64,000 nucleotides of DNA from Pseudomonadota bacterium. Its GTDB lineage: Bacteria; Pseudomonadota; Gammaproteobacteria; Burkholderiales; Burkholderiaceae_C. A model generated the notes under the pieces. That model ran no database searches and was not told the DNA's origin. It saw nothing but the letters and a program-made list of their open reading frames with translations. This document shows, one piece after another, positions 51,066-58,712 of this stretch. Positions within the stretch are counted from its first letter, which is position 1. Each line of letters starts with the position of its first letter. A program made the translations under genes and the position numbers. Where the stretch lies: positions 248,001 to 312,000 of the forward strand of contig JAJZUV010000002.1 in the NCBI GenBank assembly GCA_021848345.1, given 5' to 3'.

Positions 51066-51833
51066 ATGAAGCTTGCAGGAAAGACCATCGTGGTCACGGG
51101 CGTCAGCTCGGGCATCGGCGGGGAGAGCGCGCGCCTGTTGCGCGAGCGCGGCGCACGGGTCGTCGGCATCGATCGCAACGAGCCGACGATCAGTCTCGAC
51201 GGATTCGTCCAGGCCGACCTGTCGCGGACAGAGGCAATCGACGAGGCCGTGCGGGCGCTTCCCGAACGCATCGACGCATTGGCCAACGTGGCGGGCGTGC
51301 CCGGCACCGCGCCCGCAGATCTGGTCGCGCGGGTCAACTACCTCGGCCTGCGCCATCTCACGCAGGCCGTGCTCGGGCGCATGCCGCAGGGCGGCAGCAT
51401 CGTCAACGTGGCCTCGATTCTCGGCGCCGAATGGCCGGCCCGGCTGGAGGCGCACAAGGCGCTGGCTGCGACGCGCAGCTTCGAGGCCGGCCTGGAGCAT
51501 CTGGCGCGCCATCCGGTGGCGCAGGACAGCTGCTACCAGTACTTCAAGGAGGCCCTGATCGTGTGGACCTTCACGCAGTCGCAGCCCTGGTTCCTGCGGC
51601 ACGGCGTGCGCATGAACTGCGTCGCGCCGGGGCCGGTGATGACGCCCATCCTGGGCGACTTCGTCACCATGCTGGGACAGGAGCGCGTGAGCAAGGACGC
51701 CCACCGCATGAAACGCCCCGCGCTGGCCGACGAGATCGCGCCGGTCATCGCCTTCCTGTGTTCCGAGGACTCGCGCTGGGTCAGCGGAATCAACCTGCCG
51801 GTGGACGGCGGGCTGGCGTCCACCTACGTGTGA
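51066..51833 (+). CDS. Short-chain dehydrogenase, coniferyl-alcohol dehydrogenase-like
   Basis: This 255-residue SDR has the cofactor loop TGVSSGIG (11-18), VANVAG-type NAG motif (ALANVAGVPGT) and the catalytic Tyr157-x3-Lys161 in CYQYFKEAL. The acidic VVGIDRNEP after strand 2 suggests NAD preference. Features such as EAHKALAATRSFEAG and GPVMTPILGDFVTMLG resemble coniferyl alcohol dehydrogenase. An AGGAGA site precedes the ATG. It probably oxidises an aromatic alcohol to the aldehyde used by the enzyme encoded just upstream. Confidence 0.88.
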   Translation: MKLAGKTIVVTGVSSGIGGESARLLRERGARVVGIDRNEPTISLDGFVQADLSRTEAIDEAVRALPERIDALANVAGVPGTAPADLVARVNYLGLRHLTQAVLGRMPQGGSIVNVASILGAEWPARLEAHKALAATRSFEAGLEHLARHPVAQDSCYQYFKEALIVWTFTQSQPWFLRHGVRMNCVAPGPVMTPILGDFVTMLGQERVSKDAHRMKRPALADEIAPVIAFLCSEDSRWVSGINLPVDGGLASTYV

Positions 51834-51844
51834 GGGAGCCGGAC

Positions 51845-52783
51845 ATGCATGCACTCGACCATGAGCTGCGCGCCCTCGTCGCGGGTGCGGCGGCCAGCGG
51901 CGCGCCCGATCTCGCCGACGTCCCGCCCGCTGCCTGTCGCGGCCTGTACCGGCAGATCCTCGCCGCCGCCGACGTCGCGCCGGCCCCCTGCACGGTACGC
52001 GACATCGAGGCGCGATGCGGGGTTCCCGCGTTGCGCCTGTACAGGCCGGAGTCGGGCCAGGGCGCGCAGGCGGGCATCGTGTACTTCCACGGCGGCGGCT
52101 ACGTGCTCGGCGACCTCGACGCCTACGACAACGTGTGCCGCCGCCTGTGCATGGACAGCCGCGCGGCGGTCGTCGCGGTGGATTACCGGCTGGCTCCCGA
52201 GCATCCCTTCCCGGCCGCGGTCGACGATGCGTGGACGGCGTTGTGCTGGATCGATGCCCACGCCGCGGAACTCGGCCTCGACGACCGGCGCCTCGGCGTG
52301 GCCGGCGACAGCGCGGGCGCCGTGCTGGCCTGCGTGTGCGCCATGCTGGCCAGGGACGAGGGGGGGCCGCGCTTGCGCGCGCAAGGCCTGGTCTACCCGC
52401 CGGCGGCAGGCGGCCGCGAGGGAGACTATCCGTCGCGTCGCCTTCACGCGGGAGGCCCCACGCTCACGCTACGCACGATGGACTATTTCTCCAGGCACTA
52501 TTTCGGCCCGGACGGACGCGCGCCGGATTTCCGCGGGGCGCCACTGCTGGGTGACCTGTCCGGCCTGCCTCCGACGCTGATTCAACTCGCGTCGCACGAC
52601 CCCCTGCGTGACGAAGGCGAAGCCCTCGCGCACGCGTTGGAGCAGGCAGGAACGCCGACGGTGCTGGTCGAATACCGGGGTTTGGCCCATGGATTCATCA
52701 GCATGGGCGGTGCAGTCGCCGCGGCACGATGGGCGCAGCTGCAGCTGGCGCAGGCCATGGCCCACTGGCTGCGGGCGCCTTGA
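51845..52783 (+). CDS. Alpha/beta hydrolase, hormone-sensitive-lipase type esterase
   Basis: This 312-residue esterase has the HSL-family oxyanion motif HGGGYVLGD (about 81-89) and a full triad: Ser156 in GDSAGAV, Asp252 in SHDPLRDEG and His282 in GLAHGFISM. It is the third gene of the sigma-54 operon, 11 bases after the dehydrogenase. It should release an alcohol and an acid from a short ester; the neighbours suggest aryl-alcohol esters. I saw no signal peptide, so it is likely cytoplasmic. Confidence 0.9.
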   Translation: MHALDHELRALVAGAAASGAPDLADVPPAACRGLYRQILAAADVAPAPCTVRDIEARCGVPALRLYRPESGQGAQAGIVYFHGGGYVLGDLDAYDNVCRRLCMDSRAAVVAVDYRLAPEHPFPAAVDDAWTALCWIDAHAAELGLDDRRLGVAGDSAGAVLACVCAMLARDEGGPRLRAQGLVYPPAAGGREGDYPSRRLHAGGPTLTLRTMDYFSRHYFGPDGRAPDFRGAPLLGDLSGLPPTLIQLASHDPLRDEGEALAHALEQAGTPTVLVEYRGLAHGFISMGGAVAAARWAQLQLAQAMAHWLRAP

Positions 52784-52791
52784 CGGGGGCC

Positions 52792-52807
52792 ATCCGGCGC
52801 GCCGGAT
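52792..52807. terminator. Palindrome at the convergent esterase/GMC junction
   Basis: The perfect 16-base palindrome ATCCGGCGCGCCGGAT lies in the 23 bases between two convergent stops and touches the GMC stop codon. It has no T-run and is a candidate shared hairpin terminator. Confidence 0.4.
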
Positions 52808-54414
52808 CAACCCCGCGGCGCGTCGGCGCGGATCATGTCCACCGCCTTCTCGGCCATCATGATGGCCGGGGCGTTGGTGTTGCCCGACACCAGGGTGGGC
52901 ATCGCCGAACAGTCGACCACGCGCAGGCCGCGCATGCCGTGCACGCGCAACCGGGAGTCGACCACGGCCATCGCGTCCGTGCCCATGCGGCAGGTGCCGC
53001 TGGGGTGGAAGATGGTCGCGCCGTTGTCGCGGCAGTATTCGAGCAGCGCGGCATCGTCGCCGGCTTCCGGGCCCGGCTTGACCTCGCGTTTCACGTAGGG
53101 GCGCATGGCCGGCGAGGCGGCGATGGAACGCGCGGCGCGCACCGCTGCCACCGCGGTGCGGCGGTCCAGGTCGGTGGCCAGGTAGTTCGGCTGCATCGAC
53201 GGCGCCTCGAAGGGATCGGTGCTGCGGATGCGCACCCGTCCACGCGATTCCGGGCGCAGTTGGCACACCGACAGCGTGAACCCGGAGAAGGGGTGGACCG
53301 CGCCGCCCGCCATGTCGGCCGACAGCGTGCCCACGTGGAACTGGATGTCCGGCGTCTTCGCCTCGTCGGGCAAGGCGCGCATGAAGCAGCCGCCCTGGTT
53401 GATGCCCACGGCCAGCGGACCGCTGCGCGCGAACAGCCATTGCAGACCCAGTCGACTGCGCCCGAACAGGCTGCGCAACTGGTCGTTGGTGGTGATCGGG
53501 CGCGTGCACTCGTAGATCAGGCGCATCTGCAGGTGGTCCTGCAGGTTCTCGCCCACGCCGGGCAGGTCCACCGCCACCGGGATGTCCAGGGCACGCAGGT
53601 GATCGGCCGGGCCGATGCCCGACAACTGCAGCAATTGCGGCGACAGCAGGGCGCCCGCGGCGAGCAGCACCTCGCCGTCGCAGCGGGCTTCGCACAGGCG
53701 CCCGTGGCGCATGTAGCGCACACCCACCGCGCGGTCGCCCTCGAGAATCAGCGAGGTGGCCTGGGCCTGGGTGAGCACCCGCAGGTTGGGACGCGAGCGC
53801 GCCGGGGCGAGGTAGGCCTTGGCCGCGCTGCAACGCCAGCCGCGCCAGGTGGTGAGCTGGTAGTAGCCGGCGCCTTCCTGGCGCGCGCCGTTGAAGTCGT
53901 CGGTACGAGGCACGCCGTTCTGGCCCGCGCCCTCGATGAAGGCCTCGATGAGTTCGTGGCGTGCGCCGATGTCGGAGACTTTCAGCGGGCCGTCGCCTCC
54001 GTGGTAGTCACTGGCTCCGCGCTGGTTGTGTTCGCTCCGGATGAAATACGGCAGCACATCGTCGTAGCCCCAGCCTTCATTGCCCAGCTCGGCCCAATGT
54101 TCGTAGTCCTCGCGCTGGCCGCGGATGTAGATCAGGCCGTTGATCGAGCTCGACCCTCCCAGGGTCTTGCCGCGGGGCCAGTAGATGCGCCGCCCGTTCA
54201 TGTTCGGGTCGGGGTCGGTATGGAAGCACCAGTTGTAGCGTTTGCTCCACATGGTCTTGCCGTAGCCGATCGGCAGGTGGATCCAGAAGGACCGATCGGC
54301 CGGCCCCGCCTCCAGCAGCAGCACGCGGGTCTGCGGGTCCTCGCTCAGCCGTCCCGCCAGCGTCGAACCCGCGGAACCCGCGCCTACTACGATGTAGTCG
54401 AACTGCTCAGCCAT
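52807..54414 (-). CDS. GMC family FAD-dependent alcohol oxidoreductase
   Basis: This 535-residue glucose-methanol-choline oxidoreductase has the FAD loop VVGAGSAGSTLA (9-20), WPRGKTLGGSSSINGLIYIR (GMC signature 1), GALLSPQLLQLSGIGP (signature 2) and the C-terminal HPSGTCRMG with SGNTNAPAIMMAEKA. It resembles choline and aliphatic/aromatic alcohol dehydrogenases. The ATG at 54414 follows GAGGAG; a much longer upstream reading is rejected. It is divergent from an IclR regulator, which probably controls it. The substrate is likely an alcohol. Confidence 0.92.
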   Translation of the reverse strand: MAEQFDYIVVGAGSAGSTLAGRLSEDPQTRVLLLEAGPADRSFWIHLPIGYGKTMWSKRYNWCFHTDPDPNMNGRRIYWPRGKTLGGSSSINGLIYIRGQREDYEHWAELGNEGWGYDDVLPYFIRSEHNQRGASDYHGGDGPLKVSDIGARHELIEAFIEGAGQNGVPRTDDFNGARQEGAGYYQLTTWRGWRCSAAKAYLAPARSRPNLRVLTQAQATSLILEGDRAVGVRYMRHGRLCEARCDGEVLLAAGALLSPQLLQLSGIGPADHLRALDIPVAVDLPGVGENLQDHLQMRLIYECTRPITTNDQLRSLFGRSRLGLQWLFARSGPLAVGINQGGCFMRALPDEAKTPDIQFHVGTLSADMAGGAVHPFSGFTLSVCQLRPESRGRVRIRSTDPFEAPSMQPNYLATDLDRRTAVAAVRAARSIAASPAMRPYVKREVKPGPEAGDDAALLEYCRDNGATIFHPSGTCRMGTDAMAVVDSRLRVHGMRGLRVVDCSAMPTLVSGNTNAPAIMMAEKAVDMIRADAPRG

Positions 54415-54513
54415 CCACCCGCTCCTCGATGCGCCGGCGTCCCGTCTTGTTTGCGACAGGGGGACACCGGATCTTGTCAGAACCCTTGGATGGCATGGTA
54501 GTTTGGTTAAAAG

Positions 54514-54530
54514 TGGAACGCAACGTTTCA
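54514..54530. promoter_or_regulatory. Candidate IclR operator
   Basis: TGGAACG-CAA-CGTTTCA is a 17-base inverted repeat with one mismatch, 16 bases before the IclR-type regulator ATG. Its TGGAA...TTTCA ends resemble published IclR-type sites (TGGAA...TTCCA). It lies between the divergent GMC oxidoreductase and regulator genes. Confidence 0.6.
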
Positions 54531-54546
54531 AAAATACTTTTTCGAC

Positions 54547-55353
54547 ATGTCCGACACCAACGCCATTTCCGCACGCACCGCGCCCGCCCAGGAAGGCTCC
54601 GACACCGCGTCCACGAGTTCGTCGGCCGAGCGCAGCCTGCGGCTGCTGTCGTTCATCGCCGATGCCGGTCGCGCGCTCAGCCTGGCCGAGCTCGCGCAGG
54701 CGCTGGGCCTGCCCAAGGCCACGGCCCACCGGCTGTGCAACCAGTTGCTGGAACTGGGCTACATCGTGCGCGACCTCGACGAACGCCATTTCGCCGTGGG
54801 CCCCGCGCTGCGCAAGCTGGCCTTCGATTCGCTGTCGCACTCCACGGTGCGCGGCCTGCGCCACGGCGTGCTGACGGATCTGGTGGCCAGCGTCGGCGAG
54901 ACCTGCAACTTCACCACGCTGGACGGCGTGGAAGTCATGTACCTGGATCGGGTGGAGGCGCCGTGGCCGTGGCGCCTGACCCTGGACGTGGGCGTGCATG
55001 TTCCGTTGCACTGCACCGCCAGCGGCAAGCTGTTTCTCGCCTCCATGAGTCGCGAGCGGCGCGCTCGCGTGCTGGGCCAGCTCACCCTCAAGTCCCTCAC
55101 CCCCAACACCCTGACCGACGCCGCCGCGCTGCGCGCGGACTGCGAACGCATCTCCCAGCAAGGCTATTCGGTGGACAACGAGGAGTTCATTCCCGGCCTG
55201 GTCGCGGTGGCGGTGCCCGTGCGCGATCGCGGCGGGGAGGTGCGCGCGGCCATGGCGGTGCATGCGCCGGTGGCGCGCATGTCCCTGACGCAGATGCTGG
55301 AGCACCTGCCTGCGCTGAACGAGGCGGCCTTGCGCATGACCGAGCTGCTTTGA
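54547..55353 (+). CDS. IclR family transcriptional regulator
   Basis: This 268-residue regulator has an N-terminal winged HTH (SLRLLSFIADAGRALSLAEL then AQALGLPKATAHRLCNQLLEL, about 30-75) and the IclR effector domain (LDVGVHVPLHCTASGKLFLA, GYSVDNEEFIPGLVAVAVPV). Divergent from the GMC oxidoreductase gene, with a palindromic candidate operator between them. The effector is unknown. Confidence 0.93.
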   Translation: MSDTNAISARTAPAQEGSDTASTSSSAERSLRLLSFIADAGRALSLAELAQALGLPKATAHRLCNQLLELGYIVRDLDERHFAVGPALRKLAFDSLSHSTVRGLRHGVLTDLVASVGETCNFTTLDGVEVMYLDRVEAPWPWRLTLDVGVHVPLHCTASGKLFLASMSRERRARVLGQLTLKSLTPNTLTDAAALRADCERISQQGYSVDNEEFIPGLVAVAVPVRDRGGEVRAAMAVHAPVARMSLTQMLEHLPALNEAALRMTELL

Positions 55354-55358
55354 GTTCG

Positions 55359-55407
55359 CCCCCCAGGGGGGTCAAGCAACCTTGGGGCGGCCCTGCGATT
55401 GCTTGAG
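55359..55407. repeat. REP-like element, diverged copy 3
   Basis: This is related to the two elements after cspA. CCCCCCAGGGGGG is followed by TCAAGCAA ... TTGCTTGA around a core with CCTTGGGGCGGCCC. Relative to the other copies the stem has changed on both sides (GTA/TAC to GCA/TGC), which keeps the pairing. Confidence 0.75.
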
Positions 55408-55482
55408 CGGTTTTCGGGACGAAGGGGGCGCGATTTGTTCAGCGGATTTGTGCGCTGCGGCAATTTTCGGGACCCTTGCGCC

Positions 55483-55500
55483 TAGGGATTACCCTATGAT
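55483..55500 (+). promoter_or_regulatory. -10 box with overlapping inverted repeat
   Basis: TATGAT at 55495-55500 is a good -10 hexamer. Overlapping it is the inverted repeat TAGGG (55483-55487) / CCCTA (55492-55496). No clear -35 is visible at 17 bases, so an activator may be needed. Confidence 0.4.
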
Positions 55501-55523
55501 CCGGGTAAACCATGAGGCTGATC

Positions 55524-55751
55524 ATGAACACCCGTTCCGCAAGCTCCCTTTCTTCCGTATTCGCGCAGTCCTGCGCGGGTTCCGCTTCCATCGCCCTGCG
55601 CCGGGGTTCCTGGTCACCCGCTGTCGAGCGCGCGCCCGTGCGCCATGCGCCGCGCCCGCTCAGCGTCAGCGGCCAGCCGGTGCGCGACGCGATTCGCGGG
55701 CTGCTGGCCATGCTGCAGCGCGCGCGCGCGCTGAACTCGCGCACCCTCTAA
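55524..55751 (+). CDS. Possible small protein of 75 residues
   Basis: The frame begins with ATG at 55524, 6 bases after GAGG and 24 bases after a TATGAT box. Codon third positions are mostly G or C. The N-terminal half is Ser-rich (NTRSASSLSSVFAQSCAGS); the C-terminal half is a basic, probably helical segment (PVRDAIRGLLAMLQRARALN). No family is recognised. An ATG at 55512 is an alternative start. It could instead be an untranslated leader. Confidence 0.45.
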   Translation: MNTRSASSLSSVFAQSCAGSASIALRRGSWSPAVERAPVRHAPRPLSVSGQPVRDAIRGLLAMLQRARALNSRTL

Positions 55752-55809
55752 GCGGGCGCGAGGGCCGGCGGATGCCGGTCGCGGGCGGCGTGCAGCCGAT
55801 AATGCACGC

Positions 55810-56850
55810 ATGCACACGCTGTTGATCGACATCGCCGCACTGGACGCCGAAGCCTGGCGCCAGGCGGTGCGGGACGGAGCCCTGCCGCGCCTGCTGCGCG
55901 CCTTGCGCATGGCGCATGTCGTGGCGCGCGAGGAGCGACGCGAGGACGCGCAGGCCGCATGGCTGAGTCCGGCCGAGCGCTGGATGCGCCGCGCGCTCGG
56001 TCTGGACGAGCCGGAGCTGCATGCTCCGGAACAACAAGCCCCCTGGGGAGCCCTCGCCGCGGCGGGCGCCGGACTGCAGCCCGGCGCCCGCGCCTGGGGC
56101 CTGGCCTTGCCCGCGCATCTCGTGCTCGGTCGCGACAGCCTGCAACTGGCCGACCCGGCCGGGCTCGAGCTCGATGCGCCGCAGGCGCAGGCCTTGCTGG
56201 AGGCGGCGCAGCCGCTGCTGCAGGAACAGGCCTGGGAACTGCTCGCGCCGCGCCCCGGCTGCTGGCTGCTGTCCCATCCCTCGCTGGAGAAGGTGCTCAC
56301 GGCCGATCCGCTGCGGGCGGTCGGGCGCAACGCGGCGAGCTGGATGCCCGGCGGCCAGGCCGCCGCGCCCTGGCGCCGTCTGTTCACGGAAATCCAGATG
56401 GTGTGGATGGCCCATCCCGTGAACGAGGCCCGGCGCGAAGCCGGACTACCCGAGGTCAACGCCCTGTGGTTGCACGGCTGCGGGGTGTTGCACACCCTGC
56501 CCAGCAACCCCTTCGTGCTGGATCCGCGCGAGAGCGAGGCCTGGCGCGCCGGCGGTTGCGCCTGGTCGGCCGCGCTGGCCGATGCGCTCCCCGCCCTGGC
56601 GCCATCGCGTCACCCGCATCCGCTGCGCTTGCTGCAGCTGGCCGCGCACGAGGCGCTCGACCCGCGGCAAGCCTGCGCGCATCTCGACGCGCGTGCCGCG
56701 ACCAGCCTCGATGCCGCGTTGCGCGAGCACTCCGCCGTGCGCCTGGTGCTGGCCGGCTCCGACGCCTGGGTGGACCTGGAGCTGCGTGCCTCGCGTGCCT
56801 GGCACTTCTGGCGCGACACGTCGGCGCGCGCCTTGCTCGACGGGCTTTGA
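55810..56850 (+). CDS. RpfE-type conserved protein (phosphoglycerate-mutase-like, COG4255)
   Basis: This 346-residue protein matches the betaproteobacterial and xanthomonad RpfE-type family. Markers are WRRLFTEIQMVWMAHPVNEARR and GLPEVNALWLHGCG near residues 190-225, and the C-terminal WVDLELRASRAWHFWR. It is nearly always encoded directly before recJ, as here (60-base gap). Its function is not established; some databases call it cofactor-independent phosphoglycerate mutase-like, but I see no such catalytic motifs. Confidence 0.85.
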   Translation: MHTLLIDIAALDAEAWRQAVRDGALPRLLRALRMAHVVAREERREDAQAAWLSPAERWMRRALGLDEPELHAPEQQAPWGALAAAGAGLQPGARAWGLALPAHLVLGRDSLQLADPAGLELDAPQAQALLEAAQPLLQEQAWELLAPRPGCWLLSHPSLEKVLTADPLRAVGRNAASWMPGGQAAAPWRRLFTEIQMVWMAHPVNEARREAGLPEVNALWLHGCGVLHTLPSNPFVLDPRESEAWRAGGCAWSAALADALPALAPSRHPHPLRLLQLAAHEALDPRQACAHLDARAATSLDAALREHSAVRLVLAGSDAWVDLELRASRAWHFWRDTSARALLDGL

Positions 56851-56910
56851 TTCCCCGACTGCCGAACTCGAACTCCGGCCCCGAATTCCGATTCCATCCG
56901 CGCTTCCGGC

Positions 56911-58632
56911 ATGCGTTTCATCTTTCGCGATCCTTCCCCCCGCACCGTGCACCGTCTGCAAAGCGCGGGCGTGCATCCGCTGCTGGCCCGGCTGCTGGCC
57001 GGCCGGGGCGTGAGCGAACCCGAGCAGGCGCAGCCGCAGATGAGCGCGCTGCTGTCGCCCGCGCTGCTGCTGCATGCCGATGCCGCGGCGCGAGCGCTGG
57101 CGGACGCCATCGCCGCCCGCGAGACCTTGTGCGTGGTGGCCGACTACGACTGCGACGGCGCCACCGCCTGCGCGGTCGCGTTGCGCGGGCTGCGCATGCT
57201 GGGCGCGCAGGTGGACTACGTGGTGCCCAACCGCTTCACCACCGGCTACGGCCTGTCGCCTGCGGTGGTCGACCTGGTCGCGCAGCGCGCGCAAGGCCGC
57301 CCCCACTGGATCATCACCGTCGACAACGGCATCGCCAGCGTGGACGGCGTGCGGCGCGCCCACGAGCTGGGCATGCGCGTGCTCATCACCGATCACCATC
57401 TGCCGGCCGCGCAACTTCCGGCCGCGGACGTGATCGTCAACCCCAACCAGCCCGGCTGCAATTTCCCGAGCAAGAACCTGGCCGGGGTCGGGGTGATGTT
57501 CTACGTGCTGCTGGCCCTGCGCGCCGAGTTGCGCGCGCGCGGCGCCTTCGACGCCGCCAGCCAGCCTCGCCTGGACAGCCTGCTGGACCTGGTCGCCCTG
57601 GGAACCGTGGCCGACGTGGTGCGACTGGACGCCAACAACCGGCTGCTGGTGGCGCAGGGCCTGCGGCGCATGCGCGAGGGGCGTCTGCAGCCGGGCCTGC
57701 GCGCGCTGTTCGCCGCTACCGGGCGCGATGCCGCGCGCGCCGGCTGCTTCGATCTGGGTTTCGCGCTGGGCCCGCGCATCAACGCGGCGGGACGCCTGGC
57801 GGACATGACCGTGGGCATCGAGTGCCTGAGCACCGACGACCACGAGCAGGCGCTGCAGCTGGCGCAGAGCCTGGATGCGATCAACCGCGAGCGCAGGGGC
57901 ATCGAGCAGCGCATGCGCGAGCAGGCCCAGGCGGCGCTGGAGCCGCTGCGCGCCGCGCAGGACGGCGCGCGCCGTGCCAGCATCTGCTTGTACTCGCCCG
58001 ACTGGCACGAGGGCGTGGTGGGCATCGTCGCGGGACGCCTGAAGGAACTCCACCATCGACCCACCTTCGTGTTCGCCCCCGGCGGCGACGGCCAGCTGCG
58101 CGGTTCGGGTCGCTCCATCCCGGGCTTCCATCTGCGCGACGCGCTGGATCTGGTGTCCAAGCGCGAGCCGGGTTTGTTGTCGCGGTTCGGGGGGCACGCC
58201 GCGGCTTCGGGCTGCAGCATCGCCGCCGACGGCTTCGAGCGTTTCGCCGCCGCGTTCGAGGCCGTGGCCGGGCAATGGCTGTCGCCCGAACTGCTGGCGC
58301 GCGAGCTCGAAGTGGACGGCGAACTCGAAGCCGACTGGTTCGACGTGGAGGTGGCCTCCCTGCTGCAGGAGCAGGTGTGGGGTCAGGGCTTCGCGCCGCC
58401 GGTGTTCGCCAGCGACATCGAGGTGGTGCAGCAAAGCCAGTTCGGCAACGGGCACCTGCGCGCGCGCGTGCGCACCGCCGGTCAGCGTGGCTCCGCGGTG
58501 CGCGAACTGGTGGCCTGGAACCGCAGCGAATTCCTGCCCGAGCGCTCGCGCGTGGCCTGGCGTCTCGAAGCCAATACCTGGCAGGGGCGCAGCACCGCGC
58601 GCATGGTGCTGGAGGCGGTCGAGCAGCCCTGA
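56911..58632 (+). CDS. recJ: Single-stranded-DNA-specific exonuclease RecJ
   Basis: This 573-residue DHH-family 5'-3' exonuclease has motif I ADYDCDGATA near residue 77, LITDHHLP (DHH, motif III), VALGTVADVV (motif IV) and GPRINAAGRL (motif V). The C-terminal DHHA1 part includes RGSGRSI and GGHAAASG. It takes part in recombination and mismatch repair. The length is normal. All motifs are intact. Confidence 0.97.
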   Translation: MRFIFRDPSPRTVHRLQSAGVHPLLARLLAGRGVSEPEQAQPQMSALLSPALLLHADAAARALADAIAARETLCVVADYDCDGATACAVALRGLRMLGAQVDYVVPNRFTTGYGLSPAVVDLVAQRAQGRPHWIITVDNGIASVDGVRRAHELGMRVLITDHHLPAAQLPAADVIVNPNQPGCNFPSKNLAGVGVMFYVLLALRAELRARGAFDAASQPRLDSLLDLVALGTVADVVRLDANNRLLVAQGLRRMREGRLQPGLRALFAATGRDAARAGCFDLGFALGPRINAAGRLADMTVGIECLSTDDHEQALQLAQSLDAINRERRGIEQRMREQAQAALEPLRAAQDGARRASICLYSPDWHEGVVGIVAGRLKELHHRPTFVFAPGGDGQLRGSGRSIPGFHLRDALDLVSKREPGLLSRFGGHAAASGCSIAADGFERFAAAFEAVAGQWLSPELLARELEVDGELEADWFDVEVASLLQEQVWGQGFAPPVFASDIEVVQQSQFGNGHLRARVRTAGQRGSAVRELVAWNRSEFLPERSRVAWRLEANTWQGRSTARMVLEAVEQP

Positions 58633-58712
58633 CGGCCCGCCCTACGGGGTCGGGGCGGGCGCCGGCGGTCGTCGCCTCGGTGCCGGGGCGAGCCGCGCGC
58701 GCCGGAGAGGCT

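Noticed and set aside
54415-55305. N-terminal extension of the GMC oxidoreductase to about 830 residues
   Set aside because: The extension is antisense to the IclR gene, while the ATG at 54414 has a GAGGAG site and gives the normal GMC start before the FAD loop.
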